DNA of 64,000 nt from Pseudomonas sp. SDI (lineage in GTDB: Bacteria > Pseudomonadota > Gammaproteobacteria > Pseudomonadales > Pseudomonadaceae). Each line of letters starts with the position of its first letter. Within the stretch, counting starts at the first letter, position 1. The translations under genes and the position numbers were made by a program. The stretch lies in NCBI RefSeq assembly GCF_003105155.1, contig NZ_QETK01000007.1:62001-126000 (forward strand), written 5' to 3'. The notes under the pieces were generated by a model that did not search any database, was not told the DNA's origin, and worked only from the letters and a program-made list of their open reading frames with translations. This document shows, in pieces, positions 17,977-24,817 of the stretch.

Positions 17977-18160
17977 TGCCGGCTTTCGCCAGCAGTGTGG
18001 CGAGCGGATTGGCCCGCGAAACTTGAAGATCCGGGTGGCCGCATTTCGGGCACTCGGCGAACCAGTCGCCCGGCCCCAGCGCGTCGCTGGCGGGTGCGGT
18101 GGTCTTGCTCCAGCTGCACGAGGGGCAACTGTAGGTCATTGCTGGCGGCGGTACAGGCAT
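17960..18160 (-). CDS. Small zinc-ribbon protein
   Basis: A 66-residue protein starting MPVPPPAMTYSCPSC. Two CPxC knuckles, Cys12/Cys15 and Cys37/Cys40, are spaced as in a rubredoxin-type zinc ribbon, and the tail is basic (RANPLATLLAKAGRYLHR). The ATG at 18160 has AAGGA seven bases upstream; an in-frame GTG at 18217 would add 19 residues but has no ribosome site. It lies between the WYL regulator and the three GTPase genes on the same strand, so it is probably co-expressed with the GTPases. I do not recognise a named family. It might bind nucleic acid or act as an adaptor. Confidence 0.7.
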   Translation of the reverse strand: MPVPPPAMTYSCPSCSWSKTTAPASDALGPGDWFAECPKCGHPDLQVSRANPLATLLAKAGRYLHR

Positions 18161-18323
18161 GCACGCGTCCTTGTTTTCTTGCAGATAGGCGGGCTGATTC
18201 GGGGTGAATGATGGCACTCTGGTTCTTGCTCGTAAACTGTCAATAAAACGCGCACGACTAGGTTCTTAAACTGCTGTGCTGGGCTATTTACGACGACTTT
18301 CCCGCAACTATCTGTTCGAAAAT

Positions 18324-18335
18324 TTTACCTGTATA
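18324..18335. promoter_or_regulatory. Candidate operator copy 1, upstream of the zinc-ribbon/GTPase genes
   Basis: TTTACCTGTATA here is identical, base for base and in the same orientation, to 19251-19262 upstream of the WYL gene. On the minus strand it reads TATACAGGTAAA, whose TATACA could serve as a -10 element with a poor TAAACA at -35 distance. It sits 20 bp beyond the WYL gene stop and about 165 bp before the zinc-ribbon start, in a 194-bp gap (18161-18354) with no other gene. Confidence 0.6.
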
Positions 18336-18354
18336 TCCAGCCAGATCGGGTTGT

Positions 18355-19227
18355 TTACTCGTATAACCAGGGTTTCAGTTCTTTGAGGTTATTGACTACG
18401 ATCTGCTGCGCTTCCGGATTCGGGTTCAAGTTCTTCGGGTCGATCTGGTAACGCTGCAGCACGTACTTCACCAAGGCGCGGCGGCAGGACACGATCAACT
18501 GGCCTTTTTGCATGCCGAAGTCGGCTTCGATGATGGCGCGCTGATCGGGGTCGAGGCGCCCGTCGGCGGCGATGATCACCGGTACCTCGGTGTTCCAGTC
18601 TTCATCGAGGTCGCGGCTGTTGGCCGAGACATCGAGCAACTCGGGTTCAACGCGCAGGCGGCTGAGCACGAAATCGCGGTATTGACCGTTCTTTTCGCAG
18701 TAGGCGCGCACATGCCAGCGCATACCGGTGTACACCAGGGTGTGGGGCGCGATCAGGCGTACCTCCGGCTGCGGGGTGTTCAGCGACACGTACTCGATTT
18801 CCAGGCGCAAGCCGTCGCGGCAGGCTTTTAGCAGGGGGCGTAGGACTTCCGGGCGGATAGGCCGGTCGGGCACTTCCAGCACTTTGGTATGGGCATAGGC
18901 CAGGGCCAGGCCATCGATATGCGGCGCGCGTTCGTTGTTCTGGTAAAGCAGGTGCAGATAGGCGCTGGCGCTGTCGTCGATAAAGCGTGGGGTGAAGTCT
19001 TTGCTGGGGATGTAGCCCTTGACCTGCTTGTCATATGTCAAGTTTGTGGGCGCATGTTCGCTGATGTAGGTGTTGATGTCTTTCGAGGCCTGCTGACGGC
19101 TGATGCCGAAGCTCTGCATCAGGTGTCCCGTGGTAAGCCGGCCTTCCCACCAGGCGACGGTCTCGATCAGCCGATAGCGAAGTGCCAGATCCCAGCGAAC
19201 CTGTGCGACGGATTGCGCGCGTTTCAT
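18355..19227 (-). CDS. WYL-domain transcriptional regulator (BrxR/CapW type)
   Basis: A 290-residue regulator with the three-part layout of the BrxR/CapW family. A winged helix-turn-helix at about 15-75 (LMQSFGISRQQASKDINTYI), a WYL domain at about 135-205, and a WCX-type C-terminal extension at about 215-290. The WYL signature is WHV at 171-173 (MRWHVRAYCE), and the ligand-pocket arginine motif YRDFVLSRL at 183-191 is intact. Family members repress phage-defence operons (BREX, CBASS) and release DNA on sensing a nucleic-acid or nucleotide signal. The ATG has GGAGAGGG just upstream. It is encoded directly upstream of the zinc-ribbon and GTPase genes, and the same 12-bp motif precedes both transcription units, so I infer that it represses them and itself. 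Confidence 0.88.
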   Translation of the reverse strand: MKRAQSVAQVRWDLALRYRLIETVAWWEGRLTTGHLMQSFGISRQQASKDINTYISEHAPTNLTYDKQVKGYIPSKDFTPRFIDDSASAYLHLLYQNNERAPHIDGLALAYAHTKVLEVPDRPIRPEVLRPLLKACRDGLRLEIEYVSLNTPQPEVRLIAPHTLVYTGMRWHVRAYCEKNGQYRDFVLSRLRVEPELLDVSANSRDLDEDWNTEVPVIIAADGRLDPDQRAIIEADFGMQKGQLIVSCRRALVKYVLQRYQIDPKNLNPNPEAQQIVVNNLKELKPWLYE

Positions 19228-19250
19228 ACCCTCTCCATGTGTGCGAATAC

Positions 19251-19262
19251 TTTACCTGTATA
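19251..19262. promoter_or_regulatory. Candidate operator copy 2, overlapping the WYL gene promoter
   Basis: TTTACCTGTATA ends the region 24 bp before the WYL ATG. In gene direction it reads TATACAGGTAAA; TATACA has GCGACA 17 bp upstream and would give a leader of about 25 nt, so the motif would cover the -10 box. A further ACCTGT at 19277-19282 and the inverted repeat GTCTA/TAGAC (19264-19278) lie beside it, giving room for a dimer. Confidence 0.6.
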
Positions 19263-19347
19263 AGTCTACATTCTAGACCTGTCGCTTTTCACTACATATC
19301 TTGCCGCTGACAACGCGACCGAATGAACTCATGCAAGGACAGGTGAA

Positions 19348-19602
19348 ATGACGATGCCGGAAGTAATTGCGACGGGAGCCCTGGTGTTGATGGGTGGGAT
19401 TCTGCTGCTGTTGCTGTTGCAGTGTGTGCGGCTGAACGAGTTGTGGCGGGTGGCCCAGGCTTGTCGCGAAGGGGCGAGGTGGGCACGTATCTGGGAGATG
19501 GAGAACCGCGAGTTGCGTGCAGCGCTGCGTGCCGAACAGGTGCGGGTGGCGGCGTTGCGCAGGCGTTTGCAGGGCGCGGTGGTGGAGGCAGAGGAGGGCT
19601 GA
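19348..19602 (+). CDS. Small hypothetical membrane protein
   Basis: An 84-residue frame starting MTMPEVIATGALVLMGGILL, with one strong transmembrane helix (about 6-28) followed by a charged, probably coiled helix with many Arg and Glu. AAGGA lies eight bases before the ATG. It is divergent from the WYL gene (120-bp gap) and convergent with the frameshifted remnant. I do not recognise the family. It may be a separate gene or a small partner of the adjacent GTPase system; coding status is moderately supported only. Confidence 0.5.
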   Translation: MTMPEVIATGALVLMGGILLLLLLQCVRLNELWRVAQACREGARWARIWEMENRELRAALRAEQVRVAALRRRLQGAVVEAEEG

Positions 19603-19638
19603 AACGCTGGGGAGCGCTGTGCGCCCCGGCAGGTTGCT

Positions 19639-19928
19639 TTAGATGTCGCGGCAGATGATCAGCGCGTCTTCGATGCGGCAGTTCAGCGGCTGCCCGTCGT
19701 AGCCCAGTACAGCGAAGGATAAGGGCCCACGCCGGTGGAACTGCCATCGTCCTTGTAGACCTTGATCACCGAGTTCCACAGCGTGATCTTCGGGGTTTCG
19801 CTGCCAGGGTCGAGGCACCGCAGGTGGGTGATCTGGTAGCTGGCTTCGTCGTAGGACATGAGCCCCAGCGTCACCAGCGTCACCAGCGCCATCACCGCAA
19901 AGACGCAACGGTCTTTTTCGACAGGCAT
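19639..19928 (-). pseudogene. Frameshifted remnant of a small membrane/secreted protein gene
   Basis: The frame opening MPVEKDRCVFAVMALVTLVT encodes a hydrophobic helix and a soluble tail to SSTGVGPYPSLYW, stopping at 19683. In the next frame, from about 19720, the sequence continues plausibly as SFAVLGYDGQPLNCRIEDAL to a stop at 19639. Joining the two gives a protein of about 96 residues, so a one-base shift near 19715-19725 (in CCTTATCCTTCGCTG) is likely. A terminator hairpin lies immediately before the ATG, leaving no ribosome site. I do not recognise the family. A sequencing error cannot be excluded for the frameshift. Confidence 0.5.
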
Positions 19929-19929
19929 T

Positions 19930-19953
19930 AAAAAGCCGGCTTGTGGCCGGCTT
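19930..19953 (-). terminator. Rho-independent terminator downstream of the S24-like repressor
   Basis: On the minus strand AAGCCGGC-CACAA-GCCGGCTT is followed directly by TTT and then AATG. The 8-bp stem with its T-run ends the repressor transcript about 200 bp after its stop. The gap 19954-20152 holds nothing else I can identify. Confidence 0.65.
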
Positions 19954-20152
19954 CTCGGGGACAGTCTTGGCTGACTTTTGGTAAGCCGCAACCGCCTTCA
20001 AATCGTTATCCGACACTGGGGTCGGTATCGGCAAGGGCTGTGTGAGGCCTTGCCTGGCCCGCTGGTGTGCGTGCTGCACCCGGGGCTGAATGTGCGGCGT
20101 AGCATACTGGGAATGGCTCGCAATGCCCAGCAAAAAATCACGTTGCGCTGCT

Positions 20153-20863
20153 TTAGACCGGTCGCTCCTCGCGCAACTGCGACCACCAGAACACCCATCC
20201 CAGGATCTCCAGCCGCTGGGTTTTCGCCTGGCTCGGGCTGTAGGTCTCGGTCGGGTAGTCGTCGCTGTCGTAACTGTGCAGGCGCAACGCGCCATTCGGG
20301 CGCTTGCTCAAGGTGTGCACACGCAAGCGGCCATTGTGCATCAGCGCATACACCTCGCCCTCAATCACCTGACGCAAGGTGCGATCCACCGCCAGGGTAC
20401 TGCCATACGGCATCAACGGCGCCATGTTGTAGTCCGGCATGCTCAGGCACACCGCCTGTTCGGGATTCACCCCAAGGCTGTCCAGCGCGATCCGCGGCAA
20501 GCGCAAGTGGCGCCCGCGGATGGGTTCGAGCATGCGCGAATGCACACGGCAGAAGGGCAGCGCGATATCGTCCTCGACATGCGCGGCCAGTACGCTGTGA
20601 TCGGGCAGCTCGGGGTAGGGTTGGTCCGGGGCGCGGCTCAGGCGGGGTAGCGGGTTGTGATGCTTGGGACCTTCGCCGGTGCGCAACCACTTGTTGCGCA
20701 CGCACAGCAGCTCGGCTATTTCGTCCAGACGCGCCAGCGGTACACCCCGATGGAACCAGTTGTTGACGTGCTGCGGCGTTACCTTGCGCTGGGCGGCAAA
20801 GTCCGAAGCGGTGAGGTTGCACTCGCGAAGAAGTGCTTTCAAACGATCGCCAGATGTATTCAT
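20153..20863 (-). CDS. XRE-type repressor with degenerate S24 (LexA/CI-like) domain
   Basis: A 236-residue regulator: an N-terminal helix-turn-helix (about 5-60, with NLTASDFAAQRKVTPQHVNNWF) and a C-terminal LexA/CI-like domain. In the family the catalytic serine sits in D-S-M-x-P; here the stretch is PDYNMAP with Asn146 in place of Ser. The lysine of the dyad is replaced at RVHTL (His183). Self-cleavage is therefore not expected, so it is unlikely to respond to RecA as a true CI or LexA does. The ATG giving MNTSGDRLKALLREC is preferred over a TTG 36 bp upstream. No phage structural or integrase genes are nearby, so it is a stand-alone regulator of unknown targets. Confidence 0.82.
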   Translation of the reverse strand: MNTSGDRLKALLRECNLTASDFAAQRKVTPQHVNNWFHRGVPLARLDEIAELLCVRNKWLRTGEGPKHHNPLPRLSRAPDQPYPELPDHSVLAAHVEDDIALPFCRVHSRMLEPIRGRHLRLPRIALDSLGVNPEQAVCLSMPDYNMAPLMPYGSTLAVDRTLRQVIEGEVYALMHNGRLRVHTLSKRPNGALRLHSYDSDDYPTETYSPSQAKTQRLEILGWVFWWSQLREERPV

Positions 20864-20975
20864 GAGGACCGAGTTTAGAGCGCTGGAAGAGAGGTTCAAT
20901 AAACGCGGAGTGAAGAATTTTGGCGAGGTGACAGAGATTGCCTAGGATGCTGTAGGAAGGTTATTGAGTGATGTT

Positions 20976-21011
20976 GTGGGCCTCATCGCGGGACGAGCCA
21001 TTCCCACAGGT
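20976..21011. repeat. Degenerate REP-like element
   Basis: GTGGGCCTCATCGCGGGACG followed by AGCCATTCCCACAGG resembles the Pseudomonas REP pattern GGCCTCTTCGCGGG...CCCACAGG. It lies in the 242-bp gap between the S24-like repressor start and the ppa terminator. Confidence 0.45.
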
Positions 21012-21062
21012 CCTGGGCAAAACCTGGAGCTGCTGGCGGCGCCGGGCCCGGATAGGCGGCAC

Positions 21063-21091
21063 AAAAAAACCCCGCCTAGGCGGGGCTTTTT
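21063..21091. terminator. Strong bidirectional terminator after ppa
   Basis: The palindrome CCCCGCCTAGGCGGGG (21070-21085) is flanked by seven A on the left and TTTTT on the right, so it can terminate transcription from either side. It lies 15 bp beyond the ppa stop. Confidence 0.9.
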
Positions 21092-21105
21092 CACAACCGG
21101 TCGAC

Positions 21106-21633
21106 TCAGCCCTTGTAGGCGGCAACCGATTTGGTGATCTCGGCGCGGGCCGCGTCAGCGTTGCCCCAGCCGTCGATCTTGACCCACTTGCCCTTCTCCA
21201 GATCCTTGTAGTTCTCGAAGAAGTGCTTGATCTGCTCGAGCAGCAGCGCCGGCAGGTCGGTGTACTCTTTGACGTCGACGTACAGCTGCGACAGCTTGTC
21301 GTGCGGTACCGCGATGACCTTGGCGTCGCCGCCGCCGTCGTCGGTCATGTGCAGGATGCCGACCGGACGTGCACGGATCACCGAACCTGGGGCGACCGGG
21401 TACGGGGTTACCACCAACACGTCCAGCGGATCACCGTCGTCCGCCAGGGTGTTCGGGATGAAACCGTAGTTGGCCGGGTAGAACATCGGGGTGGCCATGA
21501 AACGGTCGACGAACAGGCAGTCGCTGTCCTTGTCGATCTCGTACTTGATCGGCGCGTGGTTGGCTGGAATCTCGATGGCGACGTAGATGTCGTTCGGCAG
21601 GTCTTTGCCAGCCGGAATCTTGCTGTAGCTCAT
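21106..21633 (-). CDS. ppa: Inorganic pyrophosphatase
   Basis: A 175-residue family I soluble pyrophosphatase that hydrolyses pyrophosphate to drive biosynthetic reactions. The metal-binding signature [10 protein letters not shown] is present, with [20 protein letters not shown] and [11 protein letters not shown] as other conserved blocks. The start [18 protein letters not shown] matches the family. It stands alone, with a strong terminator behind it and mtfA 91 bp upstream on the same strand. Confidence 0.97.
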   Translation of the reverse strand: MSYSKIPAGKDLPNDIYVAIEIPANHAPIKYEIDKDSDCLFVDRFMATPMFYPANYGFIPNTLADDGDPLDVLVVTPYPVAPGSVIRARPVGILHMTDDGGGDAKVIAVPHDKLSQLYVDVKEYTDLPALLLEQIKHFFENYKDLEKGKWVKIDGWGNADAARAEITKSVAAYKG

Positions 21634-21724
21634 TGGGCAGTGCCCCCATGTTTGGCCAAAAATTGGTCGCGATTATAGGCACATTCCGTAACGCTTGCCA
21701 TGCCCCAGCGGACACCCGGCCGGC

Positions 21725-22540
21725 TCAGTCCAAGGCGTCGCGGTAATGCGGGTGGCTGTGCTGCAATTGCTGCAGCCGCGCCAGTGGGTCCTGCCGGTAG
21801 AAACGGCTCAGTTGCGCGTAAACGGCGGGGTAGGCCTGCACCAGCAGGTCCGGGGCGCTGAAGAAGTATTCGCTGGTCACGGCGAAGAATTCCGCCGGGT
21901 TTTCCGCCGCATACGGGTCGATGGCAGTCTCGGCGTCGGGGTTGCGCGCCAACTGGCGGTCGAGGTCGTCGAAGGCCTGCTGCATCGCCTCGGCCCAGTC
22001 GCTCACGCGCATGTCGCTGTGCAGCGGCGGCAAGCCATTGGCATCGCCATTGAGCATGTCCAGTTTGTGCGCCAGCTCGTGGATCACCAGGTTGTAGCCG
22101 TCCCAGCCACCACTCGCCAGCACCCCCGGCCAGGCCAGGATCACCGGGCCCTGCAGCCAGGCCTCGCCGCTGTGCTCGCCATCCCACTCGTGCTCCACGC
22201 CGCTGGCGTCGCGATGGCGCTGCGGGCTGAGGAAGTCGTCCGGGTAGAGGATGATTTCGTGGAAGCCCTGGTACCAGTTCAACGCCCCCAGGTGCAGCAA
22301 CGGCAACTGCGCCTGGGCGGCGAGAAACAGGCGCTGCTCGGCATCCAGCTCGACCCCGGGCAGGGTGCTCAGGTGTTTTTCGGCGAGGAACAGCACGCAC
22401 GCTTCGCGCAGCCAGGTGTCTTCTTGCGTGCTGATGCCATCGAGCAGCGGCAGCCGCTCACGCACCCGCTGCCACAACTGCGGGTCGAGCGGGTTGCGGG
22501 CCAGGGTGCGCCGCCGGCGCCAGGCGCTCAGGCTCCACAT
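21725..22540 (-). CDS. mtfA: MtfA-type zinc-dependent peptidase
   Basis: A 271-residue protein of the MtfA family (YeeI, DUF980). The zinc motif HELAHKLDMLNG gives HExxH, and ENPAEFFAVTSEYFF supplies the downstream glutamate. E. coli MtfA binds the repressor Mlc and so affects glucose uptake, and shows aminopeptidase activity; the pseudomonad target is not established. The N-terminus is unusually basic (WRRRRT), typical of the family. The start lies 9 bp after the upstream DedA-family stop codon, suggesting an operon. Confidence 0.92.
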   Translation of the reverse strand: MWSLSAWRRRRTLARNPLDPQLWQRVRERLPLLDGISTQEDTWLREACVLFLAEKHLSTLPGVELDAEQRLFLAAQAQLPLLHLGALNWYQGFHEIILYPDDFLSPQRHRDASGVEHEWDGEHSGEAWLQGPVILAWPGVLASGGWDGYNLVIHELAHKLDMLNGDANGLPPLHSDMRVSDWAEAMQQAFDDLDRQLARNPDAETAIDPYAAENPAEFFAVTSEYFFSAPDLLVQAYPAVYAQLSRFYRQDPLARLQQLQHSHPHYRDALD

Positions 22541-22549
22541 GGGCGCGAC

Positions 22550-23197
22550 CTAGTGCGCCTTGGCCGGGCGGTTCAGGCGGCTGCGGACGATGCCGATGAT
22601 CATCGGTACCAGCGACAGCAGGATGATCGCGACGATCATCAGCGACAGGTTGGTCTTGATGAACGGCACGTTGCCGAAGAAGTAGCCGAGGGTGACCAGG
22701 CCGCCGACCCAGAGGATGGTGCCGGCCACGCTGAACGCCAGGAAGCGCGGGTAGGCCATCTTGGCGATACCGGCGACGAACGGCGCGAAGGTCCGCAGGA
22801 TCGGCAGGAAGCGCGCCAGGGTCACGGTTTTGCCACCATGGCGCTCATAGAAGTCGTGGGTCTGCTGCAGGTAGTCGCGGCGGAAGATCTTCGAGTTCGG
22901 GTTGGCGAACAAGCGCTCGCCGGCCGTGCGCCCAACCACATAATTGGTGCTGTCGCCCATGATGGCCGCCGCCATCAGCAGGCCGCCGAGCAGCACCGGG
23001 TCCATGCCGCCGCCCGCCGCGACGGCACCGGCGATGAACAGCAAGGAGTCGCCCGGCAGGAACGGCATTACTACCAGGCCTGTCTCGCAGAAAATCACCA
23101 GGAACAGGATCGCGTAGATCCATGCACCGTAGTTGGTCACCAGCAGATCGAGGTAGGTGTCGAGATGCAGAATAATGTCCAGCGGGTTGAAATCCAT
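22550..23197 (-). CDS. DedA family membrane protein
   Basis: A 215-residue inner-membrane protein of the DedA/VTT superfamily, linked to undecaprenyl-phosphate or phospholipid recycling and membrane homeostasis. Conserved blocks seen are FCETGLVVMPFLPGDSLLF, GDSTNYVVGRTAGERLF, and TLARFLPILRTFAPFVAGI with the functional arginines. I chose the ATG at 23197, eight bases after AGG, over a GTG three codons upstream. It is followed 9 bp later by mtfA. A TATAAT-like -10 (23313-23318 on the reverse strand) may drive it. Confidence 0.92.
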   Translation of the reverse strand: MDFNPLDIILHLDTYLDLLVTNYGAWIYAILFLVIFCETGLVVMPFLPGDSLLFIAGAVAAGGGMDPVLLGGLLMAAAIMGDSTNYVVGRTAGERLFANPNSKIFRRDYLQQTHDFYERHGGKTVTLARFLPILRTFAPFVAGIAKMAYPRFLAFSVAGTILWVGGLVTLGYFFGNVPFIKTNLSLMIVAIILLSLVPMIIGIVRSRLNRPAKAH

Positions 23198-23419
23198 GTA
23201 CGGCACCTGTGTTCAGAACCCGAAACTACGGGCATTACGAGGGCTGGCAGTGCGAATGCGTTCGGTCGCTACCCAGGTACTGGGTAAAATTTCACACAAA
23301 TTGAAGCGGCGCATTATACGGGCAGAGCTCGATTATGCCTGAGCAGTTTGTAGCGACGGATGTCGACAGGTGGGGAAAGCGCACCGACGGCCGCCTAGGC
23401 GACCGCCGGTGGCCAGCGA

Positions 23420-23878
23420 TCAGTCTGCGCTGATCGGCAGGATGTAGCTCTTGAACTCGGTGTCTTCGCGAAAGCCCATGGACTCGTAGGTTTTCATTGC
23501 CACTTCGTTGTCGCTGCTGGTGGAAACCCGCATGCGCACGGCGTTGGTTTCCTTGGCCAGCTTCTTCGCCTCGCGCATCAGGTGGTCGGCGACCAGCATG
23601 CGCCGCGAGTCTTCGGCCACGTAGATGTCGTTGAGAATCCACACGCGCTTGAGCGACAGCGAGGAGAAACTCGGGTAGAGCTGGCAAAAACCCATCAATT
23701 TACTGTCGTCATCGTCCGGCAGTGCCAGGTAGATGACCGACTCGCCCCGTTCCAGCCGCTTGTGCAGGAACGAGCGGGTGGAGTCCGGGTAGGGCAGTTG
23801 CCCATAGAACTCACGGTATTTGACGAACAGCGGGGCGAGCATGTCCAGATGCTCAAGGGTTGCTTTGATGATTCGCAT
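23420..23878 (-). CDS. GNAT family N-acetyltransferase
   Basis: A 152-residue single-domain GNAT protein using acetyl-CoA. Motif A is recognisable at IYVAEDSRRMLVADHLMREA (an R-R-x-x-V-A-D-x-L version) and the C-terminal half has VRMRVSTSSDNEVAMKTYES, the usual N-x-A-x-x-x-Y pattern. The substrate is not evident. It lies between the ethanolamine genes and dedA, with 111- and 222-bp gaps that hold no other gene. Confidence 0.88.
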   Translation of the reverse strand: MRIIKATLEHLDMLAPLFVKYREFYGQLPYPDSTRSFLHKRLERGESVIYLALPDDDDSKLMGFCQLYPSFSSLSLKRVWILNDIYVAEDSRRMLVADHLMREAKKLAKETNAVRMRVSTSSDNEVAMKTYESMGFREDTEFKSYILPISAD

Positions 23879-23989
23879 AAGCAGGCCTCGGGTTCCATGG
23901 GAGTTCGGCGGCGAATCGCGGGCAGCCGTAGCCCCAGATGCTGCCTAAACCGCCGAAAAAGCGCAATCGGGGCAAATCCGGCCGCTCTA

Positions 23990-24808
23990 TTACGGGTTGT
24001 TCAGCAGGAAGTTGCCACTTTTCGGGGCGTCCGCAGCGCTTTCCACACGGTGTACCTGGGCTTCATCCTTCAGGTTGACCCCGGACAACTGCCGTCGGCA
24101 CGCCTCGCGCATCAGGTACAGCAGGCGATGCGCGGCCATGCCGTAGCTGAGGCCTTCCAGACGCACGTTGGAGATGCAGTTGCGGTAGGCGTCGGTCAGG
24201 CCGACCTTGGGGTTGTAGGTGAAATACAGGCCCAGGCTGTCCGGCGAACTGAGCCCCGGGCGTTCGCCGATGAGGATCACGGTCATCTTTGCGCCGAGCA
24301 GTTCGCCGACTTCATCGGCCACCGCCACCCGGCCTTGCTCCACCAGCACCACCGGCGCGGTCGACCAGCCTTCGGTGGCTACCTGTTCGTCGAGCCGGGC
24401 CAGAAACGGCAGGGTATGCCGATGCACGGCCAGCGCCGAGAGGCCGTCGGCGACGACGATTGCCAGGTCGACCCCGCCGGGGTTGGCCAGGGCGTGTTCG
24501 CGCAGGACCTGCGCCGAATCCGCGTGCAGGCGTCGGCCCAGGTCTGGGCGTTGCAGGTAGCTGTGGCGGTCGCTGGCGGCACTGTGCAGCAGCAGGCTGG
24601 GTTGGCCGCGGGCGCTCAGCTGTTCGCGCAGGCCGGCGTGGTCGAATGGCAGGTGCACGGCATCGCGGGCCTGCGCGTGGGCGAACTGGAAGTCCAGCTG
24701 GGCGCTGGTCGGCAGGCTGGTGCCGGTGCGGCCCAGGGCGATGCGCGCCGGGGTCAGGCGGCGCAGCTCCAGCCAGGGGTTGTCCAGACTCGGGGTGTGC
24801 TTGTCCAT
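23990..24808 (-). CDS. eutC: Ethanolamine ammonia-lyase small subunit
   Basis: A 272-residue subunit of the adenosylcobalamin-dependent ethanolamine ammonia-lyase, which splits ethanolamine into acetaldehyde and ammonia. Family stretches seen are [27 protein letters not shown] and the C-terminal [19 protein letters not shown]. The ATG has AAGGAG six bases upstream. It is the last gene of exaC-eat-eutB-eutC, 9 bp after eutB. No microcompartment or reactivase (eutA) genes are seen, as is usual for pseudomonads. Confidence 0.96.
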   Translation of the reverse strand: MDKHTPSLDNPWLELRRLTPARIALGRTGTSLPTSAQLDFQFAHAQARDAVHLPFDHAGLREQLSARGQPSLLLHSAASDRHSYLQRPDLGRRLHADSAQVLREHALANPGGVDLAIVVADGLSALAVHRHTLPFLARLDEQVATEGWSTAPVVLVEQGRVAVADEVGELLGAKMTVILIGERPGLSSPDSLGLYFTYNPKVGLTDAYRNCISNVRLEGLSYGMAAHRLLYLMREACRRQLSGVNLKDEAQVHRVESAADAPKSGNFLLNNP

Positions 24809-24817
24809 GAATGCTCC

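Noticed and set aside
18355..19227. WYL regulator taken as evidence for CBASS or BREX.
   Set aside because: No cyclase, cap proteins, BrxA/BrxZ or other core genes of these systems occur in the window; only the regulator type is shared.
20153..20863. S24-like repressor taken as a prophage remnant.
   Set aside because: No integrase, structural, lysis or replication genes are nearby and the catalytic dyad is missing.
21695..23287. A 530-residue plus-strand frame spanning mtfA and dedA.
   Set aside because: It crosses two well-supported genes on the other strand and has no domain signature.
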